A stretch of DNA of 64,000 bases, from contig JAJOZX010005528.1 in the NCBI GenBank assembly GCA_023014485.1, forward strand, positions 258,941 to 322,940, written 5' to 3'. The DNA is from Bathynomus jamesi. Taxonomy: Eukaryota > Arthropoda > Malacostraca > Isopoda > Cirolanidae. The notes below the pieces were generated by a model, which worked only from the letters and a program-made list of their open reading frames with translations, was not told where the DNA came from and did no database searches. A program made the translations under genes and the position numbers. The stretch's first letter is position 1. Every line of letters starts with the position of its first letter. This document shows, in pieces, positions 30,252 through 42,895 of this stretch.

Positions 30252-31268
30252 CGATCAGTTGCTACTGCTTTTAATGACAAACACCCTGAGAGGCCGCCAG
30301 TTGTTCAGGCATCAGTTGGAAAACTGTTCACTCGCTTCAAAGAAACGGGAAGTGTTCATGATCGGCCAAAAAGTTCAACCGATGCAGCAACATCACTAAC
30401 GGTACTCAATCACTTCGAAAACAGCCCACGTAAGTCCTTAAGAAAGTTATCCCAGGAAACGGGTGTCTCCAGAAGATCCATTCAACGAATTCTTACAACA
30501 AATCGTTCCCACCCCTACAAAGTCCAACTCGTTTAGGAACTGCATGGTGACGACACAGACCGTTGTGTAGAGTTCTGCCAGTGGGTTCTACAACATCGAC
30601 AACTTCAACGAAGGATCATGTTCAGCGACGAAGCGATATTTCACCTCAGCGGTCGTGCCAATAAGCATAATGCTGCTATTGGGCAAATGAGAACCCCCAC
30701 TGGATGGAGGAAGGACATGTGCAATTTCATCCACGAATTATGGTGTGGGCTGTGCTCTGGAGGGATCGATTAATTGGTCCGTACTTTTTCGACGGCAATG
30801 TAACAAGTGAAACATATCTGCATAGGCTGCAAACATTTCTAATGCCCATACTGAACGACATTCCATTGGTAGAACGGGAAGAGATGTGGTTTCAGCTGGA
30901 TGGTGCACCACCGCATTTCGCATCCATCGTCCGGAGCTCTTTAAATGAAACATTCCCAAGCAAGTGGACCGGACGGCGAGGGCCCGTCGAATGGCCACCC
31001 AGGTCTCCAGACCTCACGCCTCTTGACTTTTTCTTGTGGGGCCATCTCAAATCGGTAGTCTATGCTGATCGACCCAGAACCGTACGTTCTCTAAAGGATA
31101 AAATCACATCTGAGTGTGCTAAAATCAGTACCAATGTGTTAAGGAATGTTCAAACATCATGCATTCAACGCATCAGAAAGTGTCTCCAAGTGGAAGGTCA
31201 CCAATTCCAACATTTATTATAATTTAATAAAATGTGCCTATGGTTCCTGACTTTTTCGCCACCCTGTG

Positions 31269-31308
<40 letters not shown>

Positions 31309-31309
31309 T

Positions 31310-31821
31310 TAGGGTGAGAAGACAATAATTTGCAATAGCACACTAAAATTTTATTGCACAGTATTTAGAGTATGGTTGGAAAGAACGAAAATAATTCAAA
31401 CTTTCTGAAATTACTCAAATCTTCCCATTTTTGCCAAAAATACAAAATGGCTACCAATAAATAGATTAGTCTAACCTAGCACCAAAACTAAGTATCAGTG
31501 CAGGGGTGTACGGAAGGGGAGGGAGCGACAGAGGCGGTCGCCCCCCGTTTTGCCTTTTACCGGTGTCTATTGATGTGCTTATCTCTATAACTATGTACTA
31601 AAGTTTGTAAATACAGTTACAGAGATAAGCAGTTTTTTTTTTAGTTTGTATATTTTATAGTAAGAATACATTTTAAATTATTAAGAATTTATTCGATATG
31701 CATTAATATGAAATATTAATACTAAACCCGTCATCCCAGGCCAGTGTTGCCAGGTAAAAAATTGAAAACCCGTGAAATCATGCTTAAAAATCAGCCCCAA
31801 AACAGCCGAACCAAGCTTTCA

Positions 31822-31866
<45 letters not shown>
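31310..31866. other. no gene seen; possible end of another transposon
   Basis: Non-coding. CAGGGGTGTACGGAAGG at about 31501 and GGGTACGCCCCTCAG at about 33338 are imperfect inverted ends that could bound an older, badly decayed element (31499-33349) into which the next two insertions went. The flanks share AGTATCA. A (TA)n tract fills 31825-31866. Confidence 0.3.
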
Positions 31867-31869
<3 letters not shown>

Positions 31870-32621
31870 GGTGGGCCGTAAGTTTCCATACATAGGAAAA
31901 ATTAAACGTTTGTTTTTATGTTTCAGATACCCTAAGAATATGCGTTTGACGTAAGATCTTGTTTACTGATGAAGCAAATTTTTACGTCAATGGAGAGGTT
32001 AATCGGCAAAACATACGTTATTGGAGTAATGCTAACCCTAACTGGCTGAGTCCGACGAAGATGCAAGGTGCCGGTAAAGTGATGGTGTGGGCCGGGATAT
32101 GGGGTGACAGAATTATTGGACCATTTTTTGTCAGTGGAAATATTAATGCCGAAAGGTATCTTAACATGTTGCAAGAAGAGATTTTCCCATCCCTGCTAAA
32201 CGAGGAAGGTAACTTCCCAGTTTACTTCCAGCAAGATGGAGCTCCACCTCATTATGGTCTTCACGTGCGTCGGTATTTGGATCAGCAGTTTCCGGATGCT
32301 TGGATTGGTCGGCGTGGTCCTGTGGAGTGGCCTCCCAGATCCCCAGATCTCACCCCCCTTGATTTCTATCTTTGGGGGCACTTGAAGGCCATGGTGTATC
32401 AGGAAAAGATACGAGACATAAATCATCTAAAGGAACGTATCACCAACGCCATTACAAGCATAACGTCAACTGTGCTAATGCGTGTTCATCAACAGTGGGG
32501 AACACGTATTGAAATGTGTTTTCAAAACAATGGCAACCATGTAGAGCATATATAAATAAAAATGGTTGTCCATAAAAAAATGTTTATTTTTCCTATGTAT
32601 GGAAACTTACGGCCCACCCTG
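31867..32621 (+). mobile_element. DD41D-type mariner-like element lacking its HTH region
   Basis: TIRs CAGGGTGGGCCGTAAGTTTC (31867 onward) and complement (ending 32621), flanked by (TA)n on both sides. 755 bp. The left TIR runs almost directly into the catalytic domain, so about 400 bp of the DNA-binding region was deleted. Confidence 0.85.
31959..32555 (+). pseudogene. DD41D-type transposase catalytic domain, N-terminally deleted
   Basis: An uninterrupted frame from [16 protein letters not shown] (first Asp) through [32 protein letters not shown] (second Asp), to [20 protein letters not shown] (third Asp) and a normal C-terminus. Spacing between the second and third Asp is 41 residues. No DNA-binding domain remains and no good start codon precedes the first Asp apart from ATG 31959. 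The open catalytic frame suggests relatively recent activity of the parent. Confidence 0.85.
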
Positions 32622-33113
32622 TATATATATATATATATATATAATATATATATATATATATACTGTATAAGTGTATGTACTATTTGTTGAATATTCAAAG
32701 TTTCCGCTATTAGTCAAAAAGACGTTATCTGAATTTAAAAACAGTAAAAAATTCGCCAACCCGCGACTGTAGAATTTTTCCCACCAATTAGTCTTAAAAC
32801 TCAGTTGTACTGTCTTGTGCACAATGAAAGCTCAAAAATGTTTCAGTATTCTCTATATTAAATCCTGTCTGTACACACAGTAATGTAACTATCATTTTTG
32901 ACTCGGTATTTTTCACATGAAAAATGTGTGGTAACTCTATTAATTTATCTAATTCAGTTTATACTTGCTGTAAATAAGGCTTTGAAACAGAAATATTGTC
33001 TCTAGTAAATGTTTATGTATATACCTACTCAAAAAAATTCACTTTTTTCTACGTGAAAGTCAAAATATGAAAATAAAAACTCACTCTAATAGACAGAGTT
33101 TATTTCGACAACA

Positions 33114-33143
33114 GTTTCGATGCCCACTGGCATCCTCCTCGGG
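33114..33143 (-). ncRNA. hammerhead-ribozyme-like motif (PLE-1)
   Basis: Minus strand: CCGAGGA, one base, a 6-bp hairpin GATGCC-AGTG-GGCATC, then GAAAC. The layout matches the hammerhead core (CUGANGA, stem II, GAAA) with C for U at the second position. Hammerheads are known in Penelope-like element termini. Confidence 0.45.
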
Positions 33144-33202
33144 TGGATACAGAAAAACGAATCGTTTTTCTGTATCGTTTCTGTATCGTTTTTCTGTATC
33201 CA

Positions 33203-33232
33203 CCCGAGGAGGATGCCAGTGGGCATCGAAAC
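33203..33232 (+). ncRNA. hammerhead-ribozyme-like motif (PLE-1)
   Basis: Mirror copy of 33114-33143 with the same CCGAGGA, hairpin and GAAAC elements. Cleavage competence cannot be judged because stems I and III are not obvious. Confidence 0.45.
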
Positions 33233-33741
33233 TGTTGTGGGAATAAACTCTGTCCATTAGAGTGGGTTTTTATACCTACTCGTATGGTCTATACACCTTT
33301 GTTTTAGTTACTCACCCCTTCCCTTGACAAAATCCTGGGTACGCCCCTCAGTATCATCCGATAAAATGTTATTGAGATGAACCCTTGAAAATCACAAGTT
33401 ATCTACTAGGAATGACTTTTAGATGCCTCATAGCTTTTTTTTGTCTTCCCCACATTTGGTTATTTATGTTGCCGTGTGTATGTACATATTGCATTTGGCA
33501 GGCAATCCAGGTGGAGGACATGTTACTCATGAGACACCAAACTATAGATATAACAAACTCTATAGTGTCAGTTATTAAAGAAAAGAAAATTCAAAATAAC
33601 AGAGGTCACTGGATGTGACAGTACAAACACCAACACTGGCTACAAAAGTGGTTAATTCATTATATAGAAAAAACACTTGGCAGGCCACTACAGTAGTTCA
33701 TTTGTATGTTACATACAAATGTTACATTTGTATGATGCATT

Positions 33742-33963
33742 ATGATGCAGATTGCAGCTATTAAAGAAAACGCACTTATAGTGCCAAACTATCGAAACCA
33801 TACTCAAAATGTAGAGCGCTGCATTAAATTTGTTACAGAGGCATCCAGTTCTGTATTTGGGGTTGATGGTGAAGATGGATTTATCAGAGCCAGAATTAAA
33901 TCTCGCAGTTTAATGTCAAATATAGAGACCAAGAAGGATTTTGATTTTAGCTTCTTGGAATAA
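33742..33963 (+). pseudogene. fragment of an unclassified repetitive protein
   Basis: Frame with NVERCIKFVTEASSSVFGVD, GFIRARIKSRSLMSNIETKK and a stop. The V-E-R-x-I-K-x-V-T-E-A-S and F-I-R-x-R-I-x-S-R strings recur in multi-copy arthropod proteins that I cannot name. No other domain is adjacent. Confidence 0.3.
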
Positions 33964-34231
33964 GTATTGTCTAGGCAAATGATGGCGACCCACTGACCCG
34001 GGGTCATTGAAACGTTTTTAAACGTATAGTATACGTTTAACAACGTGTGTGTATGTATGACAACTTACAATTCATCCAATTCCCCCATACTATTCAATTT
34101 GAAGATCTTCAGTCATCAGCTTTTCATTGGCTTGACATTGGTAATTTAAAATGGAATTAGTTGACTTCCAAGAAAGTGCAGTATGGAAGACTAAATTTAT
34201 TGATCTTAATCTGAATTTATAAGGAAAGGAA

Positions 34232-34513
34232 TTGGAGTCGTCACTAGAAAGAGTAGAGAATCTTATTCTTGCAGAATGGAACTCTTTACCAAATTCTTTT
34301 GCATCAATGAAAAAGCTAGCATTAGCTCTGCTAACAATGTTTGGTTCATCTTATTCATGTGAACAGTTGTTTTCCTCCATAAATTTCGTCAAATCCACCA
34401 CTAGGAATCGCCTTGGCACAGATATGAGTGCTGTATGTGTGATACTAAAGAAAACTAAATATAAACCTCGGATCAAAACATTAGCAGCTAAATTCCAACA
34501 AGTTTCTCACTAA
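34232..34513 (+). pseudogene. hAT/ZBED-type C-terminal domain remnant
   Basis: Frame with FASMKKLALALLTMFGSSYS, CEQLFSSINFVKSTTRNRLG and a Lys-rich end KKTKYKPRIKTLAAKF. This matches the C-terminus of ZBED5/GTF2IRD2-like hAT transposases (M-x-x-L-x-x-x-F-G-S-x-Y-x-C-E-x-x-F-S). The rest of the transposase is not recognisable upstream (34080-34230), where stops are frequent. Confidence 0.65.
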
Positions 34514-34639
34514 AAGTAGTAAGTAAGTAAATTATTGTGACCCATTTTCGTTTTTTTAAAAATCAAAAGTAACAAAAATGACACACCATCAAAAAAGGTT
34601 CGCCACCACTGGACTCTAGTCCTATATCCAAGCAGATAA

Positions 34640-37127
34640 CACGATAGAAATACAGGCAGTTAACATTGAAACACGCGCAAAACACAACACCACACTCATC
34701 AACATTTATATCCCACCAGATAGCTCACCTCAGGTGCCAGCCAATTACAATTCACAGTTACACAATCTGGCCTCTCTCACTAATGTATCTTAGTGGAGAC
34801 TTCAACGCTAAAAACACTAGTTGGTACCTGCACAACCAAAACAACACCAGAGGCGCCAACATGCCACACAACTAAACAGCCTCTTCATTCTTAACAACAG
34901 AGAAGAACATACACACATACCACATCAAGCAGGATACTCAAACTCCTCCCCAGACAAAACGTTCTGTTCCCCCTCACTAGCAACACACACACACTTGAGA
35001 ACAGAAAAACAACTGTCATCAGACCACCTGCCCATCATCATTACAACACGTTCTACACTCCGCCCCAACAGCCTTAGGCAAACTTACAGAAATTACAGTA
35101 CAAGAAAGCTGATTGGGAACAGTTCAAAATACAGACTGAGGAACAATTCACCACATTAAACAGCACACCCATCACAAACATCAATCCAACACTCAAGACA
35201 TTTAATCAGATCATCAATAATGCAAACAAATACATACCCAAGGGCAACATTAGGAAATACAACTCAAATTACACTAGAGAAATAGCCCACCTCATAAGGC
35301 AACGTAACAACCTCAAACATAACACACAAACACCACACATAGAAGCCACAAAACAGCAGATACAAGAGCTCAACACAGAAATAAACAACAAACTTAATGA
35401 AAAACAAACAGAAAAATTTAGGGAATTCATAACAACACTAAACCACTCCACAGATACATCCAGGCTATACAAGACTATAAACAGCATTACCAACTCTAAC
35501 AGCTGCAGTCACACCTCACATGCGGCTATCTATCGCAGCCAAAATAATACCCCAACATATACACAATAAGCTAACATTCTAGTTAATCACTACGCAAAGA
35601 TAAGTCACTTAAACAGAGACAACAACCAGAAACATGCAGACAGACAAACAGCCAGACACAAGAAAACCTACAGACTCGACACAACCATTACACCATTCAA
35701 TACAGACCAGACCACCAAGATCATCAAAAAACATTAAGAATTTGAAGGCTACTGGACCAGACAACATATCTAACATACACCTTAAACACTTTGGCTCACA
35801 GGGAATACTAGCTCTCACAAACATCAGCACATATTCATACCAACACTGTATTATTCCTAACATATGGAAACGAGGTAAAATTATTACACTACTCAAACCA
35901 AACAAAAATCCAACAGAACCAGCTTCCTATAGACCCATTACTTTACCATGCACACCTTCCAAAGTAACAGAAAGAATAATCTTACAAATCACCAACCCAC
36001 ACATACCACTATCGCCTACTCAACATGGATTCAGACCTCACCACTCAACCACGACATTACTCACTAACCTCACGCAGCACATCATGGATGGCATCAACTC
36101 CAGACGACCAGCTCAACGTACACTATTAGCAACAATAGACATTAGTAAAGCATTTGATGCTATCCCACGCTTCCCTTTCATAAACAAAATACTCAACATA
36201 GCCATGCACAATAACACCAAACGGTGGCTAAGCAACTATCTTTCAGGAAGATACTCACATGTCACATTTAACGGCAAGTCATCCAAAAACAAGCTTTTAC
36301 CGAACGGGGTCCCTCAAGGCTCTGTTCTCTCACCAACACTCTTCAACTTATACAAACATGACATTCCAACACTCATAGATAACAAGCTTACCTTATCATC
36401 ATATGCAGATGACATCACTCTAACATCCACCCACATCAACATCGACACCGCTACAAATAATCTACATACATACATAAATAGTATACAAGACTGGCTCACA
36501 CACAATAGACTCAAAGTAGCACCCACAAAATCAACCATCACCTTGCTAACAAAAGGACACCAGATAACTCCACAGCTTACACTAAACAACACCAACATTC
36601 CACACACTCACAGGACCAAAATACTTGGGGTCACATACAACACATCATTATCTTTTGCAAACCACACTCAGGACATTAAAAACAAATGTACGTCAGGACT
36701 TAACACGCTTTGAGTACGAACAGGCACAAACTTTGGACACCAGCAGGAAACAAACCACTCATATACAAACAATATATTTGCTCAGTTATGGAATATGCTA
36801 GCCCATGCTGGGCACCCATTATCTCAAACACACACATAAATGCCTTACAGACAACACAAAACAACGCACTTCGTATCATTACAGGATGTACTGAAACAAC
36901 ACCAATAGAACACCTGCACACAGAAACAAAAAATACTGAAAGTTAGGGAACATAGACATAAGGGGAACACAATTCATGGCAGCAGCGACAACTAACTCAC
37001 AACACCCTTGCAACTACATGTACAATCATGCACCAACATCTCGCACCATTAAGGTAACACCAGAGAGACATTATAACCAAATACTCCATTCCATACCACG
37101 TCCAACAGACATCACACAGGTTAGAAA

Positions 37128-37159
<32 letters not shown>

Positions 37160-37560
37160 CACACACCTAACCCACAAAGCACTGACACGACTCGGTCCGA
37201 ATGCGGTCCTAGATGCGAAGCCACCACCCATTCACAGGTCAGAGACAGCCTGAGCAGATCGGATCGAGTTAACTTAACACGATTCCGATGTGGACATCAC
37301 CCCCAACTTACAGACATATAACACAAACTAGAAAACTCCACAGACGACACCTGGCACCTGTGCCAGGACACACCACAAACAATTGAACACATTATGACAG
37401 AATGTACCGCTCTAGCACATCATAGAACACAAAACAACATTACAAGTGCGCTGAACCTCTGTTCCACTCCGGAGATCAGTACACTAATATAAAAAGGAAC
37501 AAAACCAGAAAGAATAAAACTTCAGACGAAAAGAGCCAGACTTTCAAGATAAAATGGGTC
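34640..37560 (+). mobile_element. jockey-type LINE (EN-RT), broken
   Basis: Plus-strand remnants in order: apurinic endonuclease pieces (LSGDFNAKNTSWYLHNQN near 34795, and LSSDHLPIIIT near 35018, the G-D-F-N and S-D-H motifs), a linker, an open RT frame (35634-36713), the post-RT region (36710-36946), and a C-terminal H-x-C cluster (DDTWHLCQDT, IEHIMTECTAL near 37340-37420). Strand composition is very A/C-rich with few G. Several stops and shifts outside the RT frame show it is dead. 3' end at about 37560. Confidence 0.8.
35634..36713 (+). pseudogene. LINE reverse transcriptase domain, 359-codon open frame
   Basis: Contains KATGPDNISNIHLK, PASYRPITLPCTPSKVTERI, QHGFRPHHSTTTLL, ATIDISKAFDAIPR (motif A), PNGVPQGSVLSPTLFNLY (motif B), LSSYADDITLTS (motif C, Y-A-D-D) and KILGVTYNTSLSF. 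All catalytic aspartates are present. It is fused to neither the endonuclease nor the C-terminal part in frame, so the protein is incomplete. Confidence 0.88.
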
Positions 37561-38345
37561 ATTTGTTTGAAACAACGCATGGTTATGATGACAATGAAAG
37601 AAGACAAAAGAATTCCTGAAGACTCAAAGACAGTCGCACGAGATTTATATCATCAGTTGACCGCCAGCTTTCTCAAGAGGAAGAGGGATAAAAAACGAAA
37701 AACGATGTAAATGAGAGAGTTCAGGAGAGAAGAGGATAAAGACATCTTTCGAATTGATAGAATTAGTACGTTCCATCCAGTACAAGTTCTTCAAGTACAG
37801 AATTACTGGAACAAGAATGCTTGGAAGCAAATAAGATAAAAACTACAAAACACCATTCAAGGTTGAAGAAAGTATTGACAACTTTATTGACACAAGCGTC
37901 TAACAAAGCAAATTTTTCTGATAGGGATACTACCTTGACTATTGCTGTAACTGCCAAATATTTTTGAGAAACTGTCGGAGAAATGAGCCTCTCAGGAGGC
38001 ACAGTCCATAGAGCCAGAATGAAAAATCTCATAGAAATGACTTCACAATTTAAGTTAGATATGAAGCTAAATGCTCCCTTGGTTGTCCACTAGGACGAAA
38101 AATTCCTTCAAGATATATACGGTACAAAAAGATAAAGTTGACAGATTTACAATTATAGTGACAGGACTCAGGAGAGGGCACTGATAAACTTCTTGGGTTC
38201 CAAAACTGCAAAGTAGATCCGATCACACTGATTTGCAAGGTTTCTGTTGCCTTAACATTCATAGCTGTTTTATAGTAATTTTGGTATGCTGAATCCAAAT
38301 ATTATATCCATCATGTAGGATTTTTTTCCAATAGCCAAATAATTT
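37561..38345 (+). pseudogene. decayed fragment of a repetitive gene-like protein
   Basis: Plus-strand reading, with many stops, gives KANFSDRDTTLTIAVTAKYF, LDMKLNAPLVVH, DEKFLQDIYGT and ALINFLGSKTAK. I recall the string L-V-V-H-W-D-x-K as part of another multi-copy arthropod protein. Very uncertain; no intact frame over 90 codons. Confidence 0.25.
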
Positions 38346-38499
38346 TATATAATGTTTATATACGCCCGTATATGTCCCTGTATATTACACATGTTATTGT
38401 TATTATTATATTATGCTACGTTATTATTATTATATGTATTTACTGCTACTTTTTTATCTTTTCAAACTTTCGCTAATATGGAATCAAGAAATGATAATA

Positions 38500-39823
38500 T
38501 GATAATAAAACCCCACTCCAATAGACAGAGTTTATTTCCACAACAGTTTCGATGCCTAGTGGCATCCTCTTCGGGTGGAGACAGAAAAACGAATGAACCA
38601 AAAACAAGAGAGAAAACAGTCCAGGGACCATTAAGAAATTCGCACCTAGGTTAGATCCCGTTCTCCTGAAAACGGAAGGGCAATTTTATTAAAGGGTTCT
38701 GCTTATAAGTACATTCGTACAAATTTAAAACTATCTTCTTGTTCTATATATACAGATTTTATTATTTTTACATAATTATTACATTTATTATTACATTTAT
38801 TACATTTATTATTGCATTATTATTTATTAAAGAAATTATAAATTTATTATTACATTGATTATTACATTGTTGTTTATTATTACAGAAATTATAAACCGAA
38901 AAACGAATGAAAAAGGCGAGAAGGAAACAATCCAGAGACCATTAAGAAATTCGCACCTAGGTTAGATCCCGTTCTCCCGACACCGGAAGGGCATTTTATT
39001 AAAGGGTCCCGCTTATAAGTACATTCGCACAAATTAAAACTATCTTCTTGTTCTATACATACAGATTCTATTATTTTGTCATAATTACAGCATTTATTAT
39101 TGCATTTATTATTACATTTACGTTTATAACATTTATTATTGTTACCTTTACATTTATTATTATATTTATTTTATTACCTTTATTATTACATTTATTATTA
39201 TTGCATTTACATTTATTTCCACATTTATTACTTTTATTGTTACATTTACATTTATTACTATTACGTTTATTATTTCATTTACATTTTACCGAAAAAACGA
39301 AAAAACGAATGAACCAAAAGCGAGTAAGGAAACAATCCAGAGACCTTTAAGAAATTCACACTTAGGTTAGATCCCGTTCACCTGACGCCGTAAGGGATTT
39401 TTTGACCAAGAATCTCATTAGAGGGTGCAGCTTATAAGTACCTTCGCACAAATTAAAATTATCCACTTGTTCTATCCATACAGATTCTATTATTTTTCGT
39501 TTGACATAATTATTGCATTTTTAAAGTAACTTACTTGATTCCCAATCTATAGCATGATTATTTTGGCAGGCGTAATAAAAAATTGCATTATTAGTATTAC
39601 AACTTCTGAAGGCATATTTATGTTCTTCAATACGGGTTTCAATATTTCTTCCAGTTTCTCCTACGTATACTAAATCATAACTTTTACAGGGAATGCTGTA
39701 GACACAGGCTTGTTCCTGTTTTGCAACGTTATTCCTAACCAATTTACTTTTTACAGTAGACGAATATTTGAACGTCAAAGCAAACTTAAAATCTTTCGTC
39801 AAAGTAAATGCAAAAAACTTCAC
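38500..39823 (-). mobile_element. PLE-1 copy Z: terminus, tail repeats and GIY-YIG fragment
   Basis: The minus-strand frame at 39521-39823 encodes CVYSIPCKSYDLVYVGETGR and the GIY-YIG domain end, followed by the AT-rich tail in which a unit GAAATTCGCACCTAGGTTAGA ... TACATTCG recurs three times (about 38633, 38947, 39349), separated by TTATTACATTTATTA-type simple sequence. It ends in a PLE-1 terminus with an HHR-like motif (38546-38574). RT is missing; it adjoins copy A. Confidence 0.75.
38546..38574 (-). ncRNA. hammerhead-ribozyme-like motif (PLE-1, variant)
   Basis: CCGAAGA, one base, hairpin GATGCC-ACTA-GGCATC, GAAAC. The loop differs from the other copies but the stem is perfect, so the stem appears to be maintained. 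Confidence 0.4.
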
Positions 39824-42800
39824 TTTTTTACGTGAAGGTCAAAATATGAGAATAAAAACCCACTCTAATAGACAGAGTTTATTTCCACGACAGTTTCGAC
39901 GCCCACTGGCATCCTCCTCGGGTGGATACAGAAACACAAATGAAACAAACCAAGAGGGAAAAAACAGTTCAGGGATCGACCGTTAAGAAATTCGCACCTA
40001 GGTTGGATTCCATTCTCTCGAGACAGGAGGGGCATTTTCATTAAGTACATTCGCACAAATTTTAAAACTATCTTCCTGTTCTAAACATACAGATTCTATT
40101 ATTTTTACATAATTATTACATTTATAATTAAATTTATTACATTTAATATTGCATAATTATTAATTACAGAAATTATAAATTTATTATTACATTGGTTATT
40201 ACATTGTTGTTTATTATACAGAAATTATAAACCGAAAAACGAATGAAAAAAGGCGATTAGGAAATAATCCAGAGACCATTGAGAAATTCGCACCTAGGTT
40301 AGATATCGTTCTCCCGAAACCAGAAGGGCATTTTATTACAGGGTCAGCTTATAACTACATTTCCACAAATTAAAAATATCTTCTTGTTCTATACATACAG
40401 ATCCTAATGTTTTGACATAATTACTGCATATATTTATTTCCACATTAATTACTTCCATTATTACATTTACTAAAAGCGAGTAAGGAAACATTCCAATCCA
40501 GAGACATTTAAGAAATTCACACTTAGGTTCGAACACGTTCCCACGACTCCGTAAGGGATTTATTGACCAAGAATCTCATTAAAGGGTCTAACTTATAAGT
40601 ACCTTCGCACAAATTAAAATTATCTACTTTTTCTATACACACAGATTCTATTATTTTTCTTTTGACATAATTATTACATTTATAAAGTACCTTACTTGAT
40701 TCCCAATCTATAGCATGATTATTTTGGCTAGCGTGATAAAAAATGGCATTATTAGTATTACAACTTCTGAAGGCATATTTGTGTTCTTTGATACGGGTTT
40801 CAATATTTCTTCCAGTTTCTCCCACGTATACTAAATCACAACTTTTACAGGGAATGCTGTAGACACAGGCTTGTTCCTCTTTTGCAACGTTATTCCTAAC
40901 CAATTTACTTTTCACGGTAGACGAATATTTGAACGCCAAAGCAAACTTAAATTCTTTCGTCAACGGTTTTACTCTTTCTAAGCCGGCAATGTAAGGCAAA
41001 CTCACATATTGTTTTTGGTTAACTGAAGGTTCCCGAGGGGCATAAAAAGATTTTCTGGCTTTAAAATACGCCTTTCTGATAAACCACTCAGGATATTTTA
41101 AATCCTTAAAAATGTTCCAAATCTTTGAATTTTCCGGATCCAGCAAATGTGGGCTACAAATCCTGAGTGCTCTTAGAAACATGGAAGAAATAATTGAGCT
41201 TTTAACCCCTTCATCATGATATGAAAAATAATGAATGTACGAATTACAATGAGTAGGTTTTCTATAGACCGTGAAATTGGGCTTTCCGCTTTCGTTAATG
41301 ACCAAAACATCTAGAAAAGGTAATTGTTTGTCGTTCTCCCATTCATATTTAAATTTAATAGAGGGAACAAGATTATTTAATGACTGAAAGAAAGTGTCAA
41401 AGTTGTTCCAGTGGTCAGGCCAAAATGAGAAAATATCATCTACATAACGAAACCAAATTAGATTCCTGGGACATATTGTTTGCAACAATTCCGACTCATA
41501 ATACTCCATATATAATGTACTCAGTATTGGGGATAAAGGGGACCCCATTCCCATACCAAAACGTTGCAAATAAAATTCTTCACCGAAGGAGAAGGCATTA
41601 TTGGTGACACAGAGTTTTATCAGTTCTAAAAATACAGATGTGGGCATGCCTAGTTCTACGTTACATGTTGGCAATTTTCTATCTAAAAAACTAAGTACAT
41701 CATCAATGGGAACTTTCGTAAACAAGGACTCAACATCAAAACTTATCATTCTTCCCCGTTTTAAATCTAAGGACATAACTTTGTTAATAAAGTCACAGGA
41801 ATTAGTGATGTGCGAGCCTGAAAATTTACCAACTAATGGGGATAATTTATCTGCAAGAAATTTAGATAACCTGTAACTAAAGGAACCCCTGTGTGAAATA
41901 ATGGGACGGAGTGGTATATTAATCTTATGGGTTTTGGGTAGGCCGTAAATGTGGGGGAGTTTGGGGTTAATCTGTAGAAATCTTTTAGGATCAATCGCCG
42001 GGACATCTTTTAATAAGTTCCTGATGGTTTTGTTGAATTCGGCAGAAAGACGCTTTAGGGGGGACGATCTCACTTTGGTGTAGGTGAATTCATCACTAAG
42101 TAACGCTTCCATTTTTTGTTTATAATCACACTTGTCCAAAATAACCACAGTGTTACTTTTGTCCGCTTTAGTGACAAATATTGCTTCATTCTTCCTGAGC
42201 TTGTCTAAAGCTAACCGGAATCTTTTGGGAATAGAGTCCAATGAGTTGAAATGTTCCAGAAACTTGCTCAGAATCAAACCATTTAAACACGGAATATCCA
42301 CCCTGGAATTAACTACGGAAGACACAAAATCTAAAACAATGTTTTTATCGGGTTTAAGCGCAAACGACAGCCCTAAATTAAGAACTTCCTTTTCGGATTT
42401 GGACAAGACATATGTCGATAAATTTAAAACGGAACCTTCCACCGCACACTTTGACCAAGCACTTTCATCACATAAATAGGATAGCTTTCTGTTAAGTCGT
42501 TGTTCAGTGCGTCTAGTCTCCACGTCGCATTTATAATCTGCAGTTTCAAACAGCGCCACAAGTAGTTCACACGACACATGCGATTTAAGGACGCGTAGAC
42601 AATTTCTTAGTTTGAAATACGTATGGTCAATTTCTCTTTTAACACATGGAATACGTTCCTTCAAAATTTCCCTGGCAAAATTCGGAAACGGTGTATGGTC
42701 CTTCCTGAAGGTAAACGGTATCAAGGACTTCGGGCACACTTGCTCCACTAAACACTCTTGCAGGAACTTGAGTTGCAGCTTCTTGGTCTTCACAGCCACT

Positions 42801-42895
42801 AGTGTTTTTTCATATAGACGATAGGAAGATATAAGTTGGGGAAAGGTGACTAAGAAGAAGGCGAATAGATGGCGTCTGATCGTGGGATCCATAAT
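39806..42895 (-). mobile_element. Penelope-like element PLE-1 copy A, full length
   Basis: A 3090-bp unit repeated directly as copy B from 42896. The shared terminal segment (39806-39950 and 42896-43040: TACGTGAAGGTCAAAATATG, CCCACTCTAATAGACAGAG, HHR-like motif) acts as the tandem-copy boundary, as in Penelope pseudo-LTRs. The body encodes the intact RT/GIY-YIG protein, and the tail (39950-40520) carries repeated AGAAATTCGCACCTAGG units. Confidence 0.88.
39893..39921 (-). ncRNA. hammerhead-ribozyme-like motif (PLE-1 copy A terminus)
   Basis: CCGAGGA, one base, hairpin GATGCC-AGTG-GGCGTC (one G-U pair), GAAAC. An identical copy lies at 42983-43011. Confidence 0.5.

Larger units (their letters stand above)
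29311..31222 (+). pseudogene. DD41D-type transposase, split by hAT, one stop and one frameshift
   Basis: Starts MAQKLTIAERVERVLMLSRR at 29311, is interrupted at 29390-30251, resumes with KHPERPPVVQASVGKLFTRF and RKLSQETGVSRRSIQRIL (second HTH). A TAG stop follows at about 30536, then RIMFSDEAIFHLSG (first Asp). A frame change near 30690 leads to 30704-31222 with WFQLDGAPPHFAS (second Asp) and [20 protein letters not shown] (third Asp). Exactly 41 residues lie between the second and third Asp, which places it in the DD41D subgroup. The C-terminus is intact. Confidence 0.85.
29221..31266 (+). mobile_element. DD41D-type mariner-like element interrupted by a hAT element
   Basis: The left end begins GGGTGGCGCAAAAGTCAGGA and the right end, in complement, begins CAGGGTGGCGAAAAAGTCAG, both continuing AACCATAGGCACATTTTA. 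TA sequence flanks both ends and the right flank is a (TA)n tract. About 1.2 kb of its own sequence remains once the nested hAT (29390-30251) and its duplicated target are left out. Confidence 0.85.
33086..33260. mobile_element. inverted pair of PLE-1 terminal segments
   Basis: 33086-33165 (minus sense) and about 33170-33260 (plus sense) are both copies of the PLE-1 terminus (CACTCTAATAGACAGAG, GTTTCGATGCCCACTGGC). They are joined head to head around a short CGTTTTTCTGTAT repeat, with tails pointing outwards. It is the extreme truncated form of the inverted pairs seen at 42896-46940 and 46953-53790. Confidence 0.8.

Noticed and set aside
38760..39290. CRISPR-like array from regularly spaced TTATTACATTTATTA units
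   Set aside because: Simple AT-rich tail repeats of a Penelope-like element in eukaryotic DNA; no constant repeat/unique spacer pattern.
39048..39350. 100-residue plus-strand ORF full of Phe/Ile/Leu/His
   Set aside because: Translation of TTATTACATTTA simple sequence in the PLE-1 tail.
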